Assembly (NCBI GenBank): GCA_019787685.1
Contig: JAHNUO010000039.1
Span: 1 to 64,000, forward strand
DNA from: Chiua virens
Lineage: Eukaryota > Basidiomycota > Agaricomycetes > Boletales > Boletaceae
Direction of reading: 5' to 3'
Length of the DNA stretch: 64,000 bases
Shown here: positions 32,501 through 42,998 of the stretch, in pieces
Layout of the letters: every line of letters begins with the position of its first letter
Position numbering within the stretch: position 1 is the first letter of the stretch
Made by a program: the position numbers and the translations under genes
Notes under the pieces: model-generated
Told to the model about the DNA's origin: nothing
Seen by the model: only the letters and a program-made list of their open reading frames with translations
The model's database searches: none

Positions 32501-33114
32501 AATTGCGTGAACGCGAGCGTCGTCTTTCGGAGAGGTGCATCTTCTGAACCTCGAGAGGGCTCACAGAACGCTCATGTCGAGTTCTTACTGGTTGAAGTTC
32601 GACGTCACTGGAGCGACCACGGCGAAAGGAGTTAGATGAATCACTTATAGGTGGTGATTCTGGGCGACGTAAAAGCTAATGTGGTATAAGACCAGGGTTT
32701 GAGTAGGGGTAGATTATTTACTCATGTCTGACGATTGGTGCGAAGATCCTTGTCCAAAGCTGAACTGGAAGGAAATTCAGTGATAAGTCAATTCCACCAG
32801 AACAAAACACACCTGTTGTGAACCAGGAAACTCATCTACATCACTTAACTGGGCATCATAGGAATGTGTCTGCGGTGAATGCAAAAGATCCGATAACTGG
32901 AAGCAATAGGTAAGAGGTTACTGGTACCAGGAATTGATGTACATACTTGTTGTGCGCCAGTAATTTGCTCCCCACGGGAAGCTTCATCCAATAAACCGAC
33001 ATCTTGACAAGGTCGGAAGCGTGTATAGGGATCAGGATTGCTCGAGGGAGAAGCGATTCGGGCCTCAAGCCCAACTCTATGTTGTTCGAGCAATGGAGCG
33101 TGAGACAACCGCGC
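29556..33114 (-). pseudogene. Large uncharacterised agaricomycete gene, cut by LTRs at both places
   Basis: Minus-strand exons can be followed from 33114 to 29556. The N-terminal side (33114-31220) is Ser/Pro/Thr-rich with repeated PPMDVD-like motifs and a basic patch SERRRSRSRNW. Then comes a short helix (LENMVDQIIAQRLG). The next exon (about 31154-30697) has WNCSSLTNSCWNSEVI and a basic helical end, KEERRRKS. After the solo LTR at 30084-30696 the rest includes DPDKWAAILRII, VDGMSCDETD, and WYNDTWFLSL near the stop. MSxDETD followed by a WYxxxWLxxL block is familiar from function-unknown mushroom proteins. The 5' end is missing because the frame runs into the family-A LTR at 33115. It is broken as it stands. 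Confidence 0.55.
30084..30696 (+). mobile_element. Solo LTR, family A (copy 2)
   Basis: 613 bases, TGTAGGG...TTCA, flanked by CCGT at 30080-30083 and 30697-30700. It sits inside the minus-strand gene, one base upstream of a GTAAGT splice donor in that gene's orientation. No internal genes remain. Confidence 0.88.
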
Positions 33115-33729
33115 TGAAGGTAATAAATCCCGGCTGTAGTGCAATACTCAGGGGGATTGAAAGAAATAGAAAGAGGGTGAAGGAATGCAATTCCGTTCGA
33201 CCCAGGGACAACACTGAGTTGGTGAACGACGAATAATGGTTTTTGAGTAGTCCGAGATGAGTCCGGGGCGAATCCGGATTAAAACAGATAGAAAGGCGGA
33301 CATGGCAGTCCAATCCGGATCGAGAAAATACAAGGAGAGCGAGAGAAAACGAACATCAACCGAAAACAATGTGAGACAGATGCACATGGGCAAAAGCTAC
33401 TGTATTTTGTCAATACAGTGAATTTATAGTTCTCGGGAATACCCTCAGACTTGTCCTAAGTAAGGATAATAATAAAAAAAGAAGGTTTTCATACGGTATA
33501 AAGTTCGAGAGGCACCCGAACGTCCCTGCAAGGGCTGCGTGACGTGGTCTAGCCAATGCTAAGTATGAATAAGGAGCATTGAAAATAAAATAAAAGAGTC
33601 TGAGGCAAAACGGGCGCGGATACAGCAATCCGGATGAGTTCGCACAAGCAGACAGATCAGGATCAGGATCGGGTGACGATGGGGTGTGGAAACATGCTAT
33701 GCAAGCACAGGGAATACCTATTCCCTACA
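33115..33729 (-). repeat. 3' LTR, family A
   Basis: 615 bases; on the minus strand it begins TGTAGGGAATAGG and ends ATTACCTTCA. Nine transitions separate it from the 5' LTR. Confidence 0.9.
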
Positions 33730-34931
33730 CCTGATGGGGACTTTAGATGCTGACTGTCCCCAGTCAGCCTGATGTGTATGGGGATGCGGTCAGTGGTTCA
33801 ACGTGACAGTTGCAGATGGCAGCGGATGGGTCCAGATACAAAAGGGTGATGGATACGACGACAGAGATGGTGATGGCAATGAGAGTGATGAGAGAGACGA
33901 CAACAGAGATGACAAGAGTGATGATGGCTGCACAGTGATGATGACCCGAAAATGACAGGAACGACAATGACAACTGGTGATAGCGGTGCAGTGACAATGA
34001 TCCACGAATGACAGGATTGGATAGTGATCGCAACGGTGTGACGCATGGCTTTTCTGCGTGTCTGTTGTCTAGGGTTTCGTGTGTGAAGGCATGGTGGATG
34101 ATGTGTGGCTGTGATCTGTGATGCAAAGTGTGTGTGATGGTTTTGTGTTCATCACAGTGATAGCATCTCTGGTCTCTGGTATGCGTCGATCGTCCTATGT
34201 GAATTCTGCTTGTCCACATGTGTCCGGTGTGATCCTATGTGATCCGGTTGGCCGAGTTTGCTATCCGCTGCTCACTGCATGATCCGAATACGAAGAAAAG
34301 AACTGTATGGGTGAACGTGAAAGAGATGATAAGAAAGAGAAAAACAAAATGAAACCAATTGGCGAGTGTCCGACTCGGCTTGTCTTCGTTGTGCGTCTTT
34401 CGCGTCTATACCTGCAACGGATGCCCTTTCATGATACCTAAAAACGTCCGGAAACGATCCGGATATGACCGGATAAAGTGCGTTGTCCCTATGCGCGTTC
34501 GAAGAGCAGAAGTGGTATGTAGCGGATGAGGGCACAAACTCTAGATGATTGCAATAACGAAGTAGTGAATTGAGTGGTAGAAGAAATGAATGGACTATAC
34601 GATCGTGTGTTGGTTTTTCTATATGGTATTCTTTCTTTTCTGCGATGGTTTCTTGTTCGATGAGTAATGATCGATCACCAGACTAAACCCGGGGTGAGAT
34701 AGAGATCTGCCGGATGAATACCGGGGACGAAACAGAGATGAAACAGATATCAAAAGAATGATTTCAATGACTGAAATTGTGAAAACGCGAAAAGTTGCAT
34801 GTGGAAACTGAGGCAGTCATATAGACCCCTCCCCCCTGGGTAGGCCATATCTGATGACCTCCCGGTCATCCGGATAATGCTGTGGAGAAAGGGTGAGGGC
34901 ATCTCGATGATAGTGAAAAAAAAAGAAACAG
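33730..34931. other. Non-coding 3' interior of family-A element
   Basis: Low-complexity GATGA/TGACGA-rich sequence between the end of the gag-like frame and the 3' LTR. Open frames here are His/Ser/Thr-rich and look non-coding. ATCCGG-type words recur. No clear polypurine tract is seen before the 3' LTR. Confidence 0.45.
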
Positions 34932-35743
34932 TCAGATTCCCGGGTCGAAGGGAAAATGTGACCAAACCGTGTCGGCTGGGTTGTCGAATAAACCCGATGT
35001 GGGCAGAGACGGCTGAAGCATAAACTGACATGAAAAGACACATGCATTAGTGTAAAATTGAGAGAGAGGGAAACAGATTGGGGGAGCAGTGAAGGGCATG
35101 TGTAGTTTCGATAACCGGCTCAGAACCGATTGAACTGGTGAGGTATGGGTCCTTGGATACGGCTGTAAACGTAGAGGTGGCGGCTTGGATGAGATGAGTG
35201 GTGGCATGGTTGCAGAAGCGAGGGGCAAGGTTGATAGCAGCGAGGGCGGTTTGTTGAAAAAGAATGAGGGTGATGGGCGTGGCTGCAATGTGCGCACTTC
35301 ATGGGGTATAGGAACTGCGCAGAAGAGTGCATTTAGCTTCAATCCATGGCCGGAAACCGATCGAACCGGTGAGGTGCTCATCCTTGGATATGATCGTAAT
35401 TGCAGAGATGGTGGTTTGTTGAGGAAGGACGAGGGCAATGAGAGTGGCTGCAATTTGCGCACTTCATGGGGTATAGGAACTGCGCAGAAGAGTGCGTTTA
35501 GCTTCGATACCTGACCAGAAACCGATTGAACCAGCAAGGTACTACAAATCCTCAGATATGGCTGTAAATGCAGCGACAGTGGTTCGGATGTGATAGGCAA
35601 TGGGACAGCTTTAGGGATGAGAGACCGACTGGGCAATGCGGGTGGTGCTGGATCTGACATGATCTGAGCTATCCAGATAGATGTTTTCGGTGACGCGGCC
35701 AGCGTGCTGCTATCGCAAATGGATGGTGATGATGGTGGATCCG

Positions 35744-36297
35744 TGTTAGAGACCGTGCGACTCGGAGGTAGCCAACTCTGGATCTCCAGAGTTGTAACGT
35801 CGGACAGGACTTGGCTTCACCGTATGTAGTGTGCCCTTGTCACAGTCTGTCCCTATATTTCGGATGTGTGGAGAACGGAGGTAGATATATGACTCAACAC
35901 ATAAAGTGGAGTCGAGCGGAGTAAAGACCGTCAAGGTCTTACGGAGTGTTCAGAGTGAGTCGTACAATAAACTAATATTCAGACTAAGGGTACACAGTCA
36001 GGGTACTACAGTTTATATACTCGGAGTGGAATGGAGATTAGTAATGGAGTTGGTAAGAACTGAGTAAGACGGAAGATTGGGAAACTACATAGCCGGAGGT
36101 AAGTCGGGTACTGAGAAAGCCAGAGCTGTGCTCGTAAGCGAGACACAGGTTATGTACTAAAATAAAAGAGGAAACATATATACGTAACGAAGGTCCGGGA
36201 TCACGGAGTTGCGTCCTGAGGGTGATCGACCCGGAGTTATGGTCTAAGAGGTACGGAGTTGTATCTGGAGGAACGGAGAACGGAGCGGTATATGACA
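35744..36297 (-). mobile_element. Solo LTR, family B
   Basis: 554 bases, reverse orientation, same termini as the LTRs at 4666 and 8454. The flanks are a perfect duplication, ATCCG at 35739-35743 and 36298-36302. It lies inside the gag-like frame of the family-A element, so it inserted after that element. Confidence 0.93.
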
Positions 36298-36789
36298 ATC
36301 CGGTGATGATAAAACAGTTGTGTCTTCTGGAGGCAAGTGAGGTGGTTGTGCTAAGCCAGGTGGGTGAGAGGGAAGTGAGTGGGATGAGAGTATGCGCCCG
36401 GTTGGCCATTTTGTCATAGCTGAAAACGTTGATCTGCTGAGCTGCAATCCGGTACTATGCGACGGATGGGTGAGTGGTGGCATGAGGTTTGTTGATGGCG
36501 ACTTCATAGTCATCCGAGGTGACAGAGGTGGCAAGGTTGGTGTGGTCGATGGTGAGAGCAATGGGGTGGACGAGTCGGGTTGTGACGTATCTGAAGAGGG
36601 CGAAGGTGGTTGGATTGGTTGTGGTGATGGATCCGAGGGCGTCCGGATTGATGTATGCACGAGTACATCCGGTGGCAGAGAGATTGTGCCTGAGGAGGGT
36701 GAGCGTAGTGGGTGAGATGTGTTGGGGCAATCCGGTTCATCTTGCTCCTGTGTTTCGGCATGCGATACTGCAAATTCGACAGCTGTGAG

Positions 36790-37519
36790 TGTTACGATTT
36801 CTTTCTTTTCTTTGCTTCACTTGTACTACTTTGCTTCACTCGATACCTAGGTATCTTCGTATGCTCATCCGTACGCGTTTCACCTTATGTAATCCCATCG
36901 GCTTCACCCGATGCTTACTTTTCTCTTCTCTGTCATCTTCCGATGGCATCGCACTTAGTCATTTCTTCTTTGTCATCGACCATTGCCTTCGCATCGTATG
37001 ATGATCCCTTTTGGCCCTTTGTTCCGTTCCGCTCTTCTAGGCCACCCCTTTTGGATATCATGCACTTCCCTTTTGGCCCTTTGCTCTTCCGCTCTTCTGG
37101 CCTACCCCTTTTAGTTACTTGGTCCGTGCACGATTCTCGTAGTATAAATACCTCGCAGCAATACTCATGTACACTAGTCTTGATCTCCACAATCTAGCTG
37201 AGTATCCCTGCCTCCACTCGGGAACCCCCCCTGTGACCTCCTTGACCCTTGACCCTTGACGCCTACGGCCAACGCCTAAGTTCCACCTCGATTACAAGAG
37301 GAAGTCCCTTGGTCCTTCGGGTATAGATTCCCAACAGGACGCTCTCAGCAATGCCTGAGTTCTATCCTTGATTCTGCCATCAGCACTACACTAACTGCAG
37401 TCTACCTTGAACTCTTTCAGCACACCACGTATCAAGTGGTGGTTGTTTGAGTTATCGCAGCCACTTGATCCTTGGCGCTTTTGCGGCTACGCTAGTTCCT
37501 ACCCGGAGCTATCATAACA
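36790..37519 (+). mobile_element. Solo LTR, family C (copy 1)
   Basis: 730 bases from TGTTACGATTTC to ATCATAACA, flanked by GTGAG at 36785-36789 and 37520-37524. A TATAAATA lies near 37142, setting the plus strand as sense. It interrupts the gag-like frame of the family-A element. The last 100 bases match the start of the inverted copy at 40055-40623. Confidence 0.88.
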
Positions 37520-38250
37520 GTGAGAGGCGGATCAGCACAGACGGGTTCAACTGAGACATTACCAGGTTGCTCAGGATCGCATTCTACTATTCTTGAATAG
37601 ACCTGAACAAAATCACTTTGCGGTGTGTGATCTGCTAGATTCGACAAGGTGGATGCTGAGGCAAGGATGGGGTTGGTGGTGATGTTGATGGATGATTCTG
37701 GAACGTAAAGTGGGTAGTCATCGTCATATGATGAGTACCAGTGCTGGACATCTGCTACGAATGTTGACCAATCCGGCTGCACTGTGAGTACTTGCTGCGA
37801 TGTCCGCCATAGCTCGGCGTCTTCTGGGTAGGCATACCAGATGGCTGTATTAATCTTCTGTGCGTCCATGAGTCCAATGCTCATAGCTAACTGATCGACG
37901 TATTTCAAAAAGGCAGGTAACTGTGATGGAATGGTCGCATCGAAACGTGGGGCACTAGGGGCAGTCCGGAAGGGCAGCTGTAGGAGATATCCGGGTGATG
38001 GCATAGTAACGATTCGGATGGTGGCACAGGTCGCAGTGTGCCATGACAGGTGTGTCGTCTGACTTGTCTGATGTCACTTAGAGTTCTGTGGCAGCATAAG
38101 GGTAGTGGTGCAGGGTTCGATAGGGGCGATGATGCTATGCAAGGAGGTGTTAACCGAGGCAAAAATTTTCTGAGAGTGAAGCGAAGGTGTGTCGTGAGTG
38201 AGGTGAATAATGAGTGGATGGGTTGTCGTCGTCTGTACCAACTTCTGGAA

Positions 38251-38270
38251 GTCCCTCGCGGTGGGCTCCA
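38251..38270 (-). other. Candidate primer-binding site, family A
   Basis: On the minus strand TGGAGCCCACCGCGAGGGAC begins 2 bases after the 5' LTR. The TGG start suits a tRNA 3' end, but the matching tRNA cannot be named from sequence alone. This contrasts with families B and D. Confidence 0.45.
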
Positions 38271-38272
38271 GT

Positions 38273-38887
38273 TGAAGGTAATAAATCCCGGCTGTAGTGC
38301 AATACTCAGGGGGATTGAAAGAAATAGAAAGAGGGTGAAGGAATGCAATTCCGTTCGACCCAGGGACAACACTGAGTTGGTGAACGACGAATAATGGTTT
38401 TTGAGTAGTCCGAGATGAGTCCGGGGCGAATCCGGATTAAAACAGATAGAAAGGCGGACATGGCAGTCCAATCCGGATCGAGAAAATACAAGGAGAGCGA
38501 GAGAAAATGAACATCAACCGAAAACGATGTGAGACAGATGCACACAGGCAAAAGCTACTGTATTTTGTCAATGCAGTGAATTTATAGTCCTCAGGAATAC
38601 CCTCAGACTTGTCCTAAGTAAGGATAATAATAAAAAAAGAAGGTTTTCATACGGTATAAAGTTCGAGAGGCACCCGAACGTCCCTGCAAGGGCTGCGTGA
38701 CGTGGTCTAGCCAATGCTAAGTATGAATAAGGAGCATTGAAAATAAAATAAAAGAGTCTGAGGCAAAACGGGCGCGGATACAGCAATCCGGATGAGTTCG
38801 CACAAGCAGACAGATCAGGATCGGGATCGGGTGACGATGGGGTGTGGAAACATGCTATGCGAGCACAGGGAATACCTATTCCCTACA
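38273..38887 (-). repeat. 5' LTR, family A
   Basis: 615 bases, paired with 33115-33729. It contains TATAAAT next to a short palindrome (CTGTATT ... AATGCAG here, AATACAG in other copies). Confidence 0.9.
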
Positions 38888-41640
38888 CCGTGGCATTGGA
38901 ACTGGAAAAGATGCACTCACACGTCTCTATATCCTTGTTCCCAAATCCAGGTAAATAGAGTGGATGGTTTTGCAGCTGGCAGAGGCAATTGTGAGCAAAA
39001 CCATGGAATGCATTGACAATAACCCTGAGGCTGGCTTCCTTGGCTCGCTCGCCAAGTACACTGTTCACAACGGTAACCTTTGAAGTGCACCCTATGTCAT
39101 GACCAATGGCATGATCATTTCCACAGCAATGAAGAATCTGATCAATCGTGGCCAAACCATATTCTGCACTGCCAGACACATTAGACACAGAATGAAAGCC
39201 AAAATATGTTACATACAGCTCACCACTGTGCTTTATTTCGGCAATACACTCTACAAAGCCATGCTGACACACTAGCACAAAGATACCTGTCTGTTCAAAG
39301 ACACAAATCTTGTCTTCTTTGGCTGCCTTTGTAGCGCTCCAATTCAACGAGCATGTAGTGGCCACAGTGTTAGGACCCCTGTGAGCATCGTTTCTGAATT
39401 GCTCAACATCAGCGACAGGAATAAAATAATCACTCTGGAAAGTCTGGGGATCAGCTGACCCAGAGCCATCAAGCCGCTTTGCAGAAAAACTGCTGTCCAT
39501 ATTGTGCAACCGTGCAGGAGACAAAACAACCTCATCAGCTAACTATGAATAAATGAGTAACAGTACCCCATGTCTCTCATAGAACATACCTTGAAGGAAC
39601 ACGGCGGACAAGTGCAATTAAGCCTCCAGGCATGCCCATAACAATCCAGGGCTTGGCGTAGGGTGGTTTGTATGCAGTGTTTGATGGAAAGATATATATC
39701 AAATGCTGCCACAAATTGATTTCTAAGGTGACATGTATATGAAATCTAGGAAACACATTAGTAGACCCCAATTATCTAGCTCCCATACATATATTCTGCA
39801 AGGCACATAGGACCTTGACAATCGCTTGAACACTAAGCGATGATTGTCGACGTCAAAGTTGATGATACAGTTCCAAGCATTCTAACTTGACAGCAATGAC
39901 CAGCTGCACAGGAGAACAGCCAAGAAAACCAGCATGAATTAACGCAGCATTGGCAAGTTCATTCTCACCTTGAGTGACTCCTAGCCATGGCATGAAATCT
40001 TGAGATGTGACATTAGTAGATAGGAAGCATAAGCAATGAACCACATACAAAAGATGTTATGGTAGTTCCGGGTAGGACCTAGCGTAGCCGCAAGAGCGCT
40101 AAGTAACAAGTGGCTGCGATAACTCAAACAACCACCACTTGATATGTGGTGCACTGTAGAGTTCAAAGAGTGACTTGGTCAGCTGGGTTGCTACCAAGAG
40201 GAATGAAGTTGGACTCAGGAAGTTTCCTAAGTTGTCCATTGGAGAATCTATACTTGCAGGACCAAGGCAAGGGTGACTTTCAGGGAAGTCCAAGTGAGTT
40301 GAGTATACTTCAGCTAGATTGTGAAGAATAAGACTGCAGTACAGGAGTAACTCGACGAACTATTTATATGTAGGAGTGGACACACGGACCAGCAGAAGAA
40401 CGGGTGACCGAGAAGAGCAGAACCAGCACAAGTGGTTGAAAGGGGAAATTGTACAATATGAAGGTAATGGACGATGATGAAGAGGGAATAAGTAAGCATC
40501 CGGGTTGAACCGGTGTTTAGGTAATAGCCTAGGAATGGAACGAGTATGGATGAGCGTAGGGAGATACTTGGAGTATTGGACATAGGAAGTAGTACAAGAG
40601 AAAGGAAGAAAAGAGTCATAACAAAAGACACCAATCAAATCCACATGGAAAAGGTGGCCTACACTTTCATCGACCTGCATTCCAGTGTCTATTCCATGTT
40701 TCCAGTTGAGATATTGATCAACAAGGATGGGGAGCTGATCTTCCCATGCATTGTGGATACATTCATTTCGTTGCAGCCAGGTATGCCTGTCATTCTGTCG
40801 CATAGTAGCATTCCTGTCATTGTGTGAGTGAGTTAATACTGAGGAGAAGCATTGAACGTACATGTGAATACCAGGCCTAAGATACTGCGAAAATGAGTGG
40901 GGAAGCTCGTCTGTATTATCTTTGTCGTTACCATCATCCCCCATGTACATAGTCAGCGCCAGTAGCATACTCATTGGACATGGGATCATCAACGACATCA
41001 TCCCAGGCCATGTCATCACAATTATACTCAGAGAAATCACCAACTTCCAATTGTGCTTCAACAAGGCATTGCTGTAGGCATATTGCCTTCACTAATCAAA
41101 TGTCAGTGAGGGAGAGGAATGATGCAACAAAAACCAACCAGCTTCTTCCATCAGTTTTCGCTCTGCCCCTATACAGTCCTTGTGAATACAAGAGAGTGTG
41201 GCAACAGAAGTTTGACTGGTACCATTAGTGGCCATCACAGTCATCTTCACACGTCCAGATGATGTGTGTAGAGCTTTGACCATCTCGCAGCATAAGAGAG
41301 CAGAGAAAAGCCAAATACCTATTAGTTAAGGTTAAGTGAGTAGGGTGCACAAGGCAAACATACCGTAATAAAGACACACGGACCTCCTTATGCATGGGAC
41401 TAACTAACCAGGTGATTGCCAGCCAACAAGAGCACATATCAAACATTCTTTATCACGAAAACAAGGGAACATCAACAGAAATGGCGAAAAGAGGGACACC
41501 AGCCCCAAAAACTGGGGGCATTGCATTGCACAACATCAAGGGCATTGAGCAACAATATCAGGAGGTCAGGAGGTATAGTTAAACTCCTAGCAGAGCTTGT
41601 ATTCTGGATGGTTCATGCATTCACATCATGTTGACGTGGT
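38888..41640 (-). pseudogene. KDZ-type transposase gene, truncated and interrupted
   Basis: Minus-strand exons show KDZ (Kyakuja-Dileera-Zisupton) transposase features. Near 40840-40640: NDRHTWLQRNECIHNAW and LVDQYLNW. Near 39960: NAALIHAGFLGCSPVQ. From 39524 to 38888: MDSSFSAKRLDG, FQSDYFIPVADV, CVFEQTGIFVLVCQHG (catalytic Asp/Glu-type core strand), YGLATIDQILHC, GHDIGC, and VNAFHGFAHNCLCQL before CECIFSSSN. This order is that of the KDZ core. A family-C solo LTR (40055-40623) sits within it at a splice donor. The C-terminal end after SSSNAT is lost at the family-A LTR (38887). Upstream exons to about 41640 are less sure. These enzymes move DNA transposons by a DDE mechanism; this copy is dead. 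Confidence 0.75.
40055..40623 (-). mobile_element. Solo LTR, family C (copy 2)
   Basis: 569 bases with perfect flanking AAAGA at 40050-40054 and 40624-40628. TATAAATAG on the minus strand near 40363 sets orientation. It is inverted relative to copy 1 and about 160 bases shorter. Ignoring it, the KDZ exon continues through the duplicated TCTTT to a GTATGT donor one base later. Confidence 0.88.
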
Positions 41641-41759
41641 GGAGTTTGTATGTCACTTAAGTGCACATAGTCTGAGCACATATGGCGGCATTTCCCAGGC
41701 ATCGACACACCGCGTGGACCACAACCTTACTCCATAGTTTACCATTTACCACTATATAT

Positions 41760-42190
41760 TGTTACGATATCAACTTTTCCTCACTTCACAACTCCAACGT
41801 TCAATCTATTCTAAAGATAAACGCCTCATGTCAAGGCTGTCCAAAGGATCATATCCGATTGGCTGCCACAATAACACAGCATCCATCACCTCATGCCCTT
41901 ATCTATTCATTTCCCTTATCACTGACTCATCACCGGCAGTGCAAGGCTATGCTCTTATCTATGACTCATATCGATTCACACCTTATCATCCAATAGGATA
42001 CGCTATGCTTATCTACGTAGTTCATACTCAGATTAGAACTCCGATATCCATGTAGTATATAAACCCCATGAATGACAGCCAGAGAGCTCTAACAAAGTTC
42101 TCTTGGAGTTTTCGCCTCTTCACTGGACTGAACCCCCTCTTCACTACACCACTACAACTTTAACAGTCTAGGTTGTTCTAGGTTGTTTCA
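41760..42190 (+). repeat. 5' LTR, family D
   Basis: 431 bases, TGTTACGATATC...GTTGTTTCA. TATATAAA at 42056-42063; predicted start of transcription at 42091. Confidence 0.95.
42056..42101 (+). promoter_or_regulatory. LTR promoter and self-priming RNA 5' end, family D
   Basis: TATATAAA at 42056-42063 is followed 35 bases later by AACAAAGTTCT (42091-42101). This is the exact reverse complement of 42193-42203 just past the LTR. It mirrors family B and the Tf1 arrangement. Confidence 0.68.
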
Positions 42191-42192
42191 TT

Positions 42193-42203
42193 AGAACTTT
42201 GTT
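42193..42203 (+). other. Self-priming primer-binding site, family D
   Basis: AGAACTTTGTT, 2 bases after the 5' LTR, complementary over 11 bases to the predicted RNA start at 42091-42101. Confidence 0.65.
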
Positions 42204-42411
42204 GTTTATCTTCACCATTGATCGACTACTGTCAAGTCACAACCTCGTCGTAGCCCCTACTACAAAATAACACAACCGGGCCCAAGTAAGTCCCAAGTTT
42301 GAAAAGTAGTTGGCACATCTGCTCCCAATAAGTCGATTTGCAAAAGACTCAAGGTCTAGCATACACAGAAGCAGATAGTGCACCCCTGACCAGAAAGGAG
42401 GCCTTAACTGA

Positions 42412-42984
42412 CCTGCCCAATCAGTGTCTCTCCCACTCTCTATCGTTGCAGCAGCTCGTGAAGCCTTCCCCGACATCGAAGAAGAACCTTATATCCTTGA
42501 CGCAGCATATCTTGCTGAAGTCGTCGCTCTTGAGGACCTTGATCCCGAAGACCATACCGACACCGAAATCTTCCACGCCTTATTAGGCCACTTCATAGGA
42601 GAAACTACTCCTTTACCAGACTACTCTAGTGAACGAGAGTCAACCCGGTCCGACAGCCTGGAACTTAGGTATCCAACCGAGGAAGTTGAGGTCAAGCGCG
42701 AATACTTTCCCGCTCCCATTCCCGACAGAGAACCATCACCTTTCCCACCAGCTCCTTTGAGAGAACCATCGGAGGAAAGTTTAGGAGACCCAAACGATTG
42801 GCTCCCACCCAGAGAGATTGAAAGAAGGAACGCCAGGACAGATCTCGAAAGAAAGAGAATCCTGAGACACTACAGGGCTAATCAAGTACCTACGCGCATT
42901 CGCCCTTACTCACAATACGATAACTTTGAATTCCCTACCTTACGACCTAGAAATACTCTTAGGATCCCTTCTAGATTCCTCTAA
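42412..42984 (+). CDS. ATG-less open frame in the family-D leader
   Basis: A frame of 190 codons without a stop, and without a single ATG, precedes gag. The sequence encoded is acidic at first (IEEEPYILDAAYLAEVV, LEDLDPEDHTDTE), then Pro/Glu-rich, then basic (REIERRNARTDLERKR), ending PTLRPRNTLRIPSRFL before TAA. It could be translated from a near-cognate codon (the first is GTG at 42424) or after splicing; a GTAAGT lies at 42284. It could also be RNA structure with no product. No family is recognised. Confidence 0.4.
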   Translation, partial: PAQSVSLPLSIVAAAREAFPDIEEEPYILDAAYLAEVVALEDLDPEDHTDTEIFHALLGHFIGETTPLPDYSSERESTRSDSLELRYPTEEVEVKREYFPAPIPDREPSPFPPAPLREPSEESLGDPNDWLPPREIERRNARTDLERKRILRHYRANQVPTRIRPYSQYDNFEFPTLRPRNTLRIPSRFL

Positions 42985-42998
42985 ATAAAGAATCTTTT

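Larger units (their letters stand above)
34932..38004 (-). pseudogene. Gag-like frame of family-A element, split by two solo LTRs
   Basis: ATG at 38004 starts a gag-type domain (FLKYVDQLAMSIGLMDAQKI, WSTFVADVQHWY). The frame is interrupted at 37519 by a family-C solo LTR (to 36790) and at 36297 by a family-B solo LTR (to 35744). If each insert and one copy of its 5-base duplication are ignored, the frame runs uninterrupted to a stop at 34932-34934, 593 codons in all. The middle is Pro/Ser/Thr-rich. The C-terminal third holds two clear and one weaker repeat of about 55 residues (KLNALFCAVPIPHEVR twice). No zinc knuckle, protease or polymerase is present. The role would be particle assembly, inferred from the N-terminal resemblance to retrotransposon gag. 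Confidence 0.6.
33115..38887 (-). mobile_element. Family-A LTR element, gag-only, with nested solo LTRs
   Basis: LTRs of 615 bases at 38273-38887 (5') and 33115-33729 (3') differ by 9 transitions and no gaps. The element reads on the minus strand. A candidate tRNA-type primer site (TGGAGCCCACCGCG) starts 2 bases inside the 5' LTR. The outer flanks do not match: GCGC at 33111-33114 and CCGT at 38888-38891. They belong to two different broken genes. The interior carries one long gag-like frame split by two solo LTRs, and no pol. So it is non-autonomous and probably recombinant between two family-A copies. Confidence 0.85.

Noticed and set aside
33764..34219. 151-codon minus frame with a hydrophobic stretch
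   Set aside because: Low-complexity GATGA-type repeats inside the family-A element; composition does not look like a protein.
41760..42190. Families C and D as one LTR family because both start TGTTACGAT
   Set aside because: Only the first bases agree; interiors, ends and TATA contexts differ.
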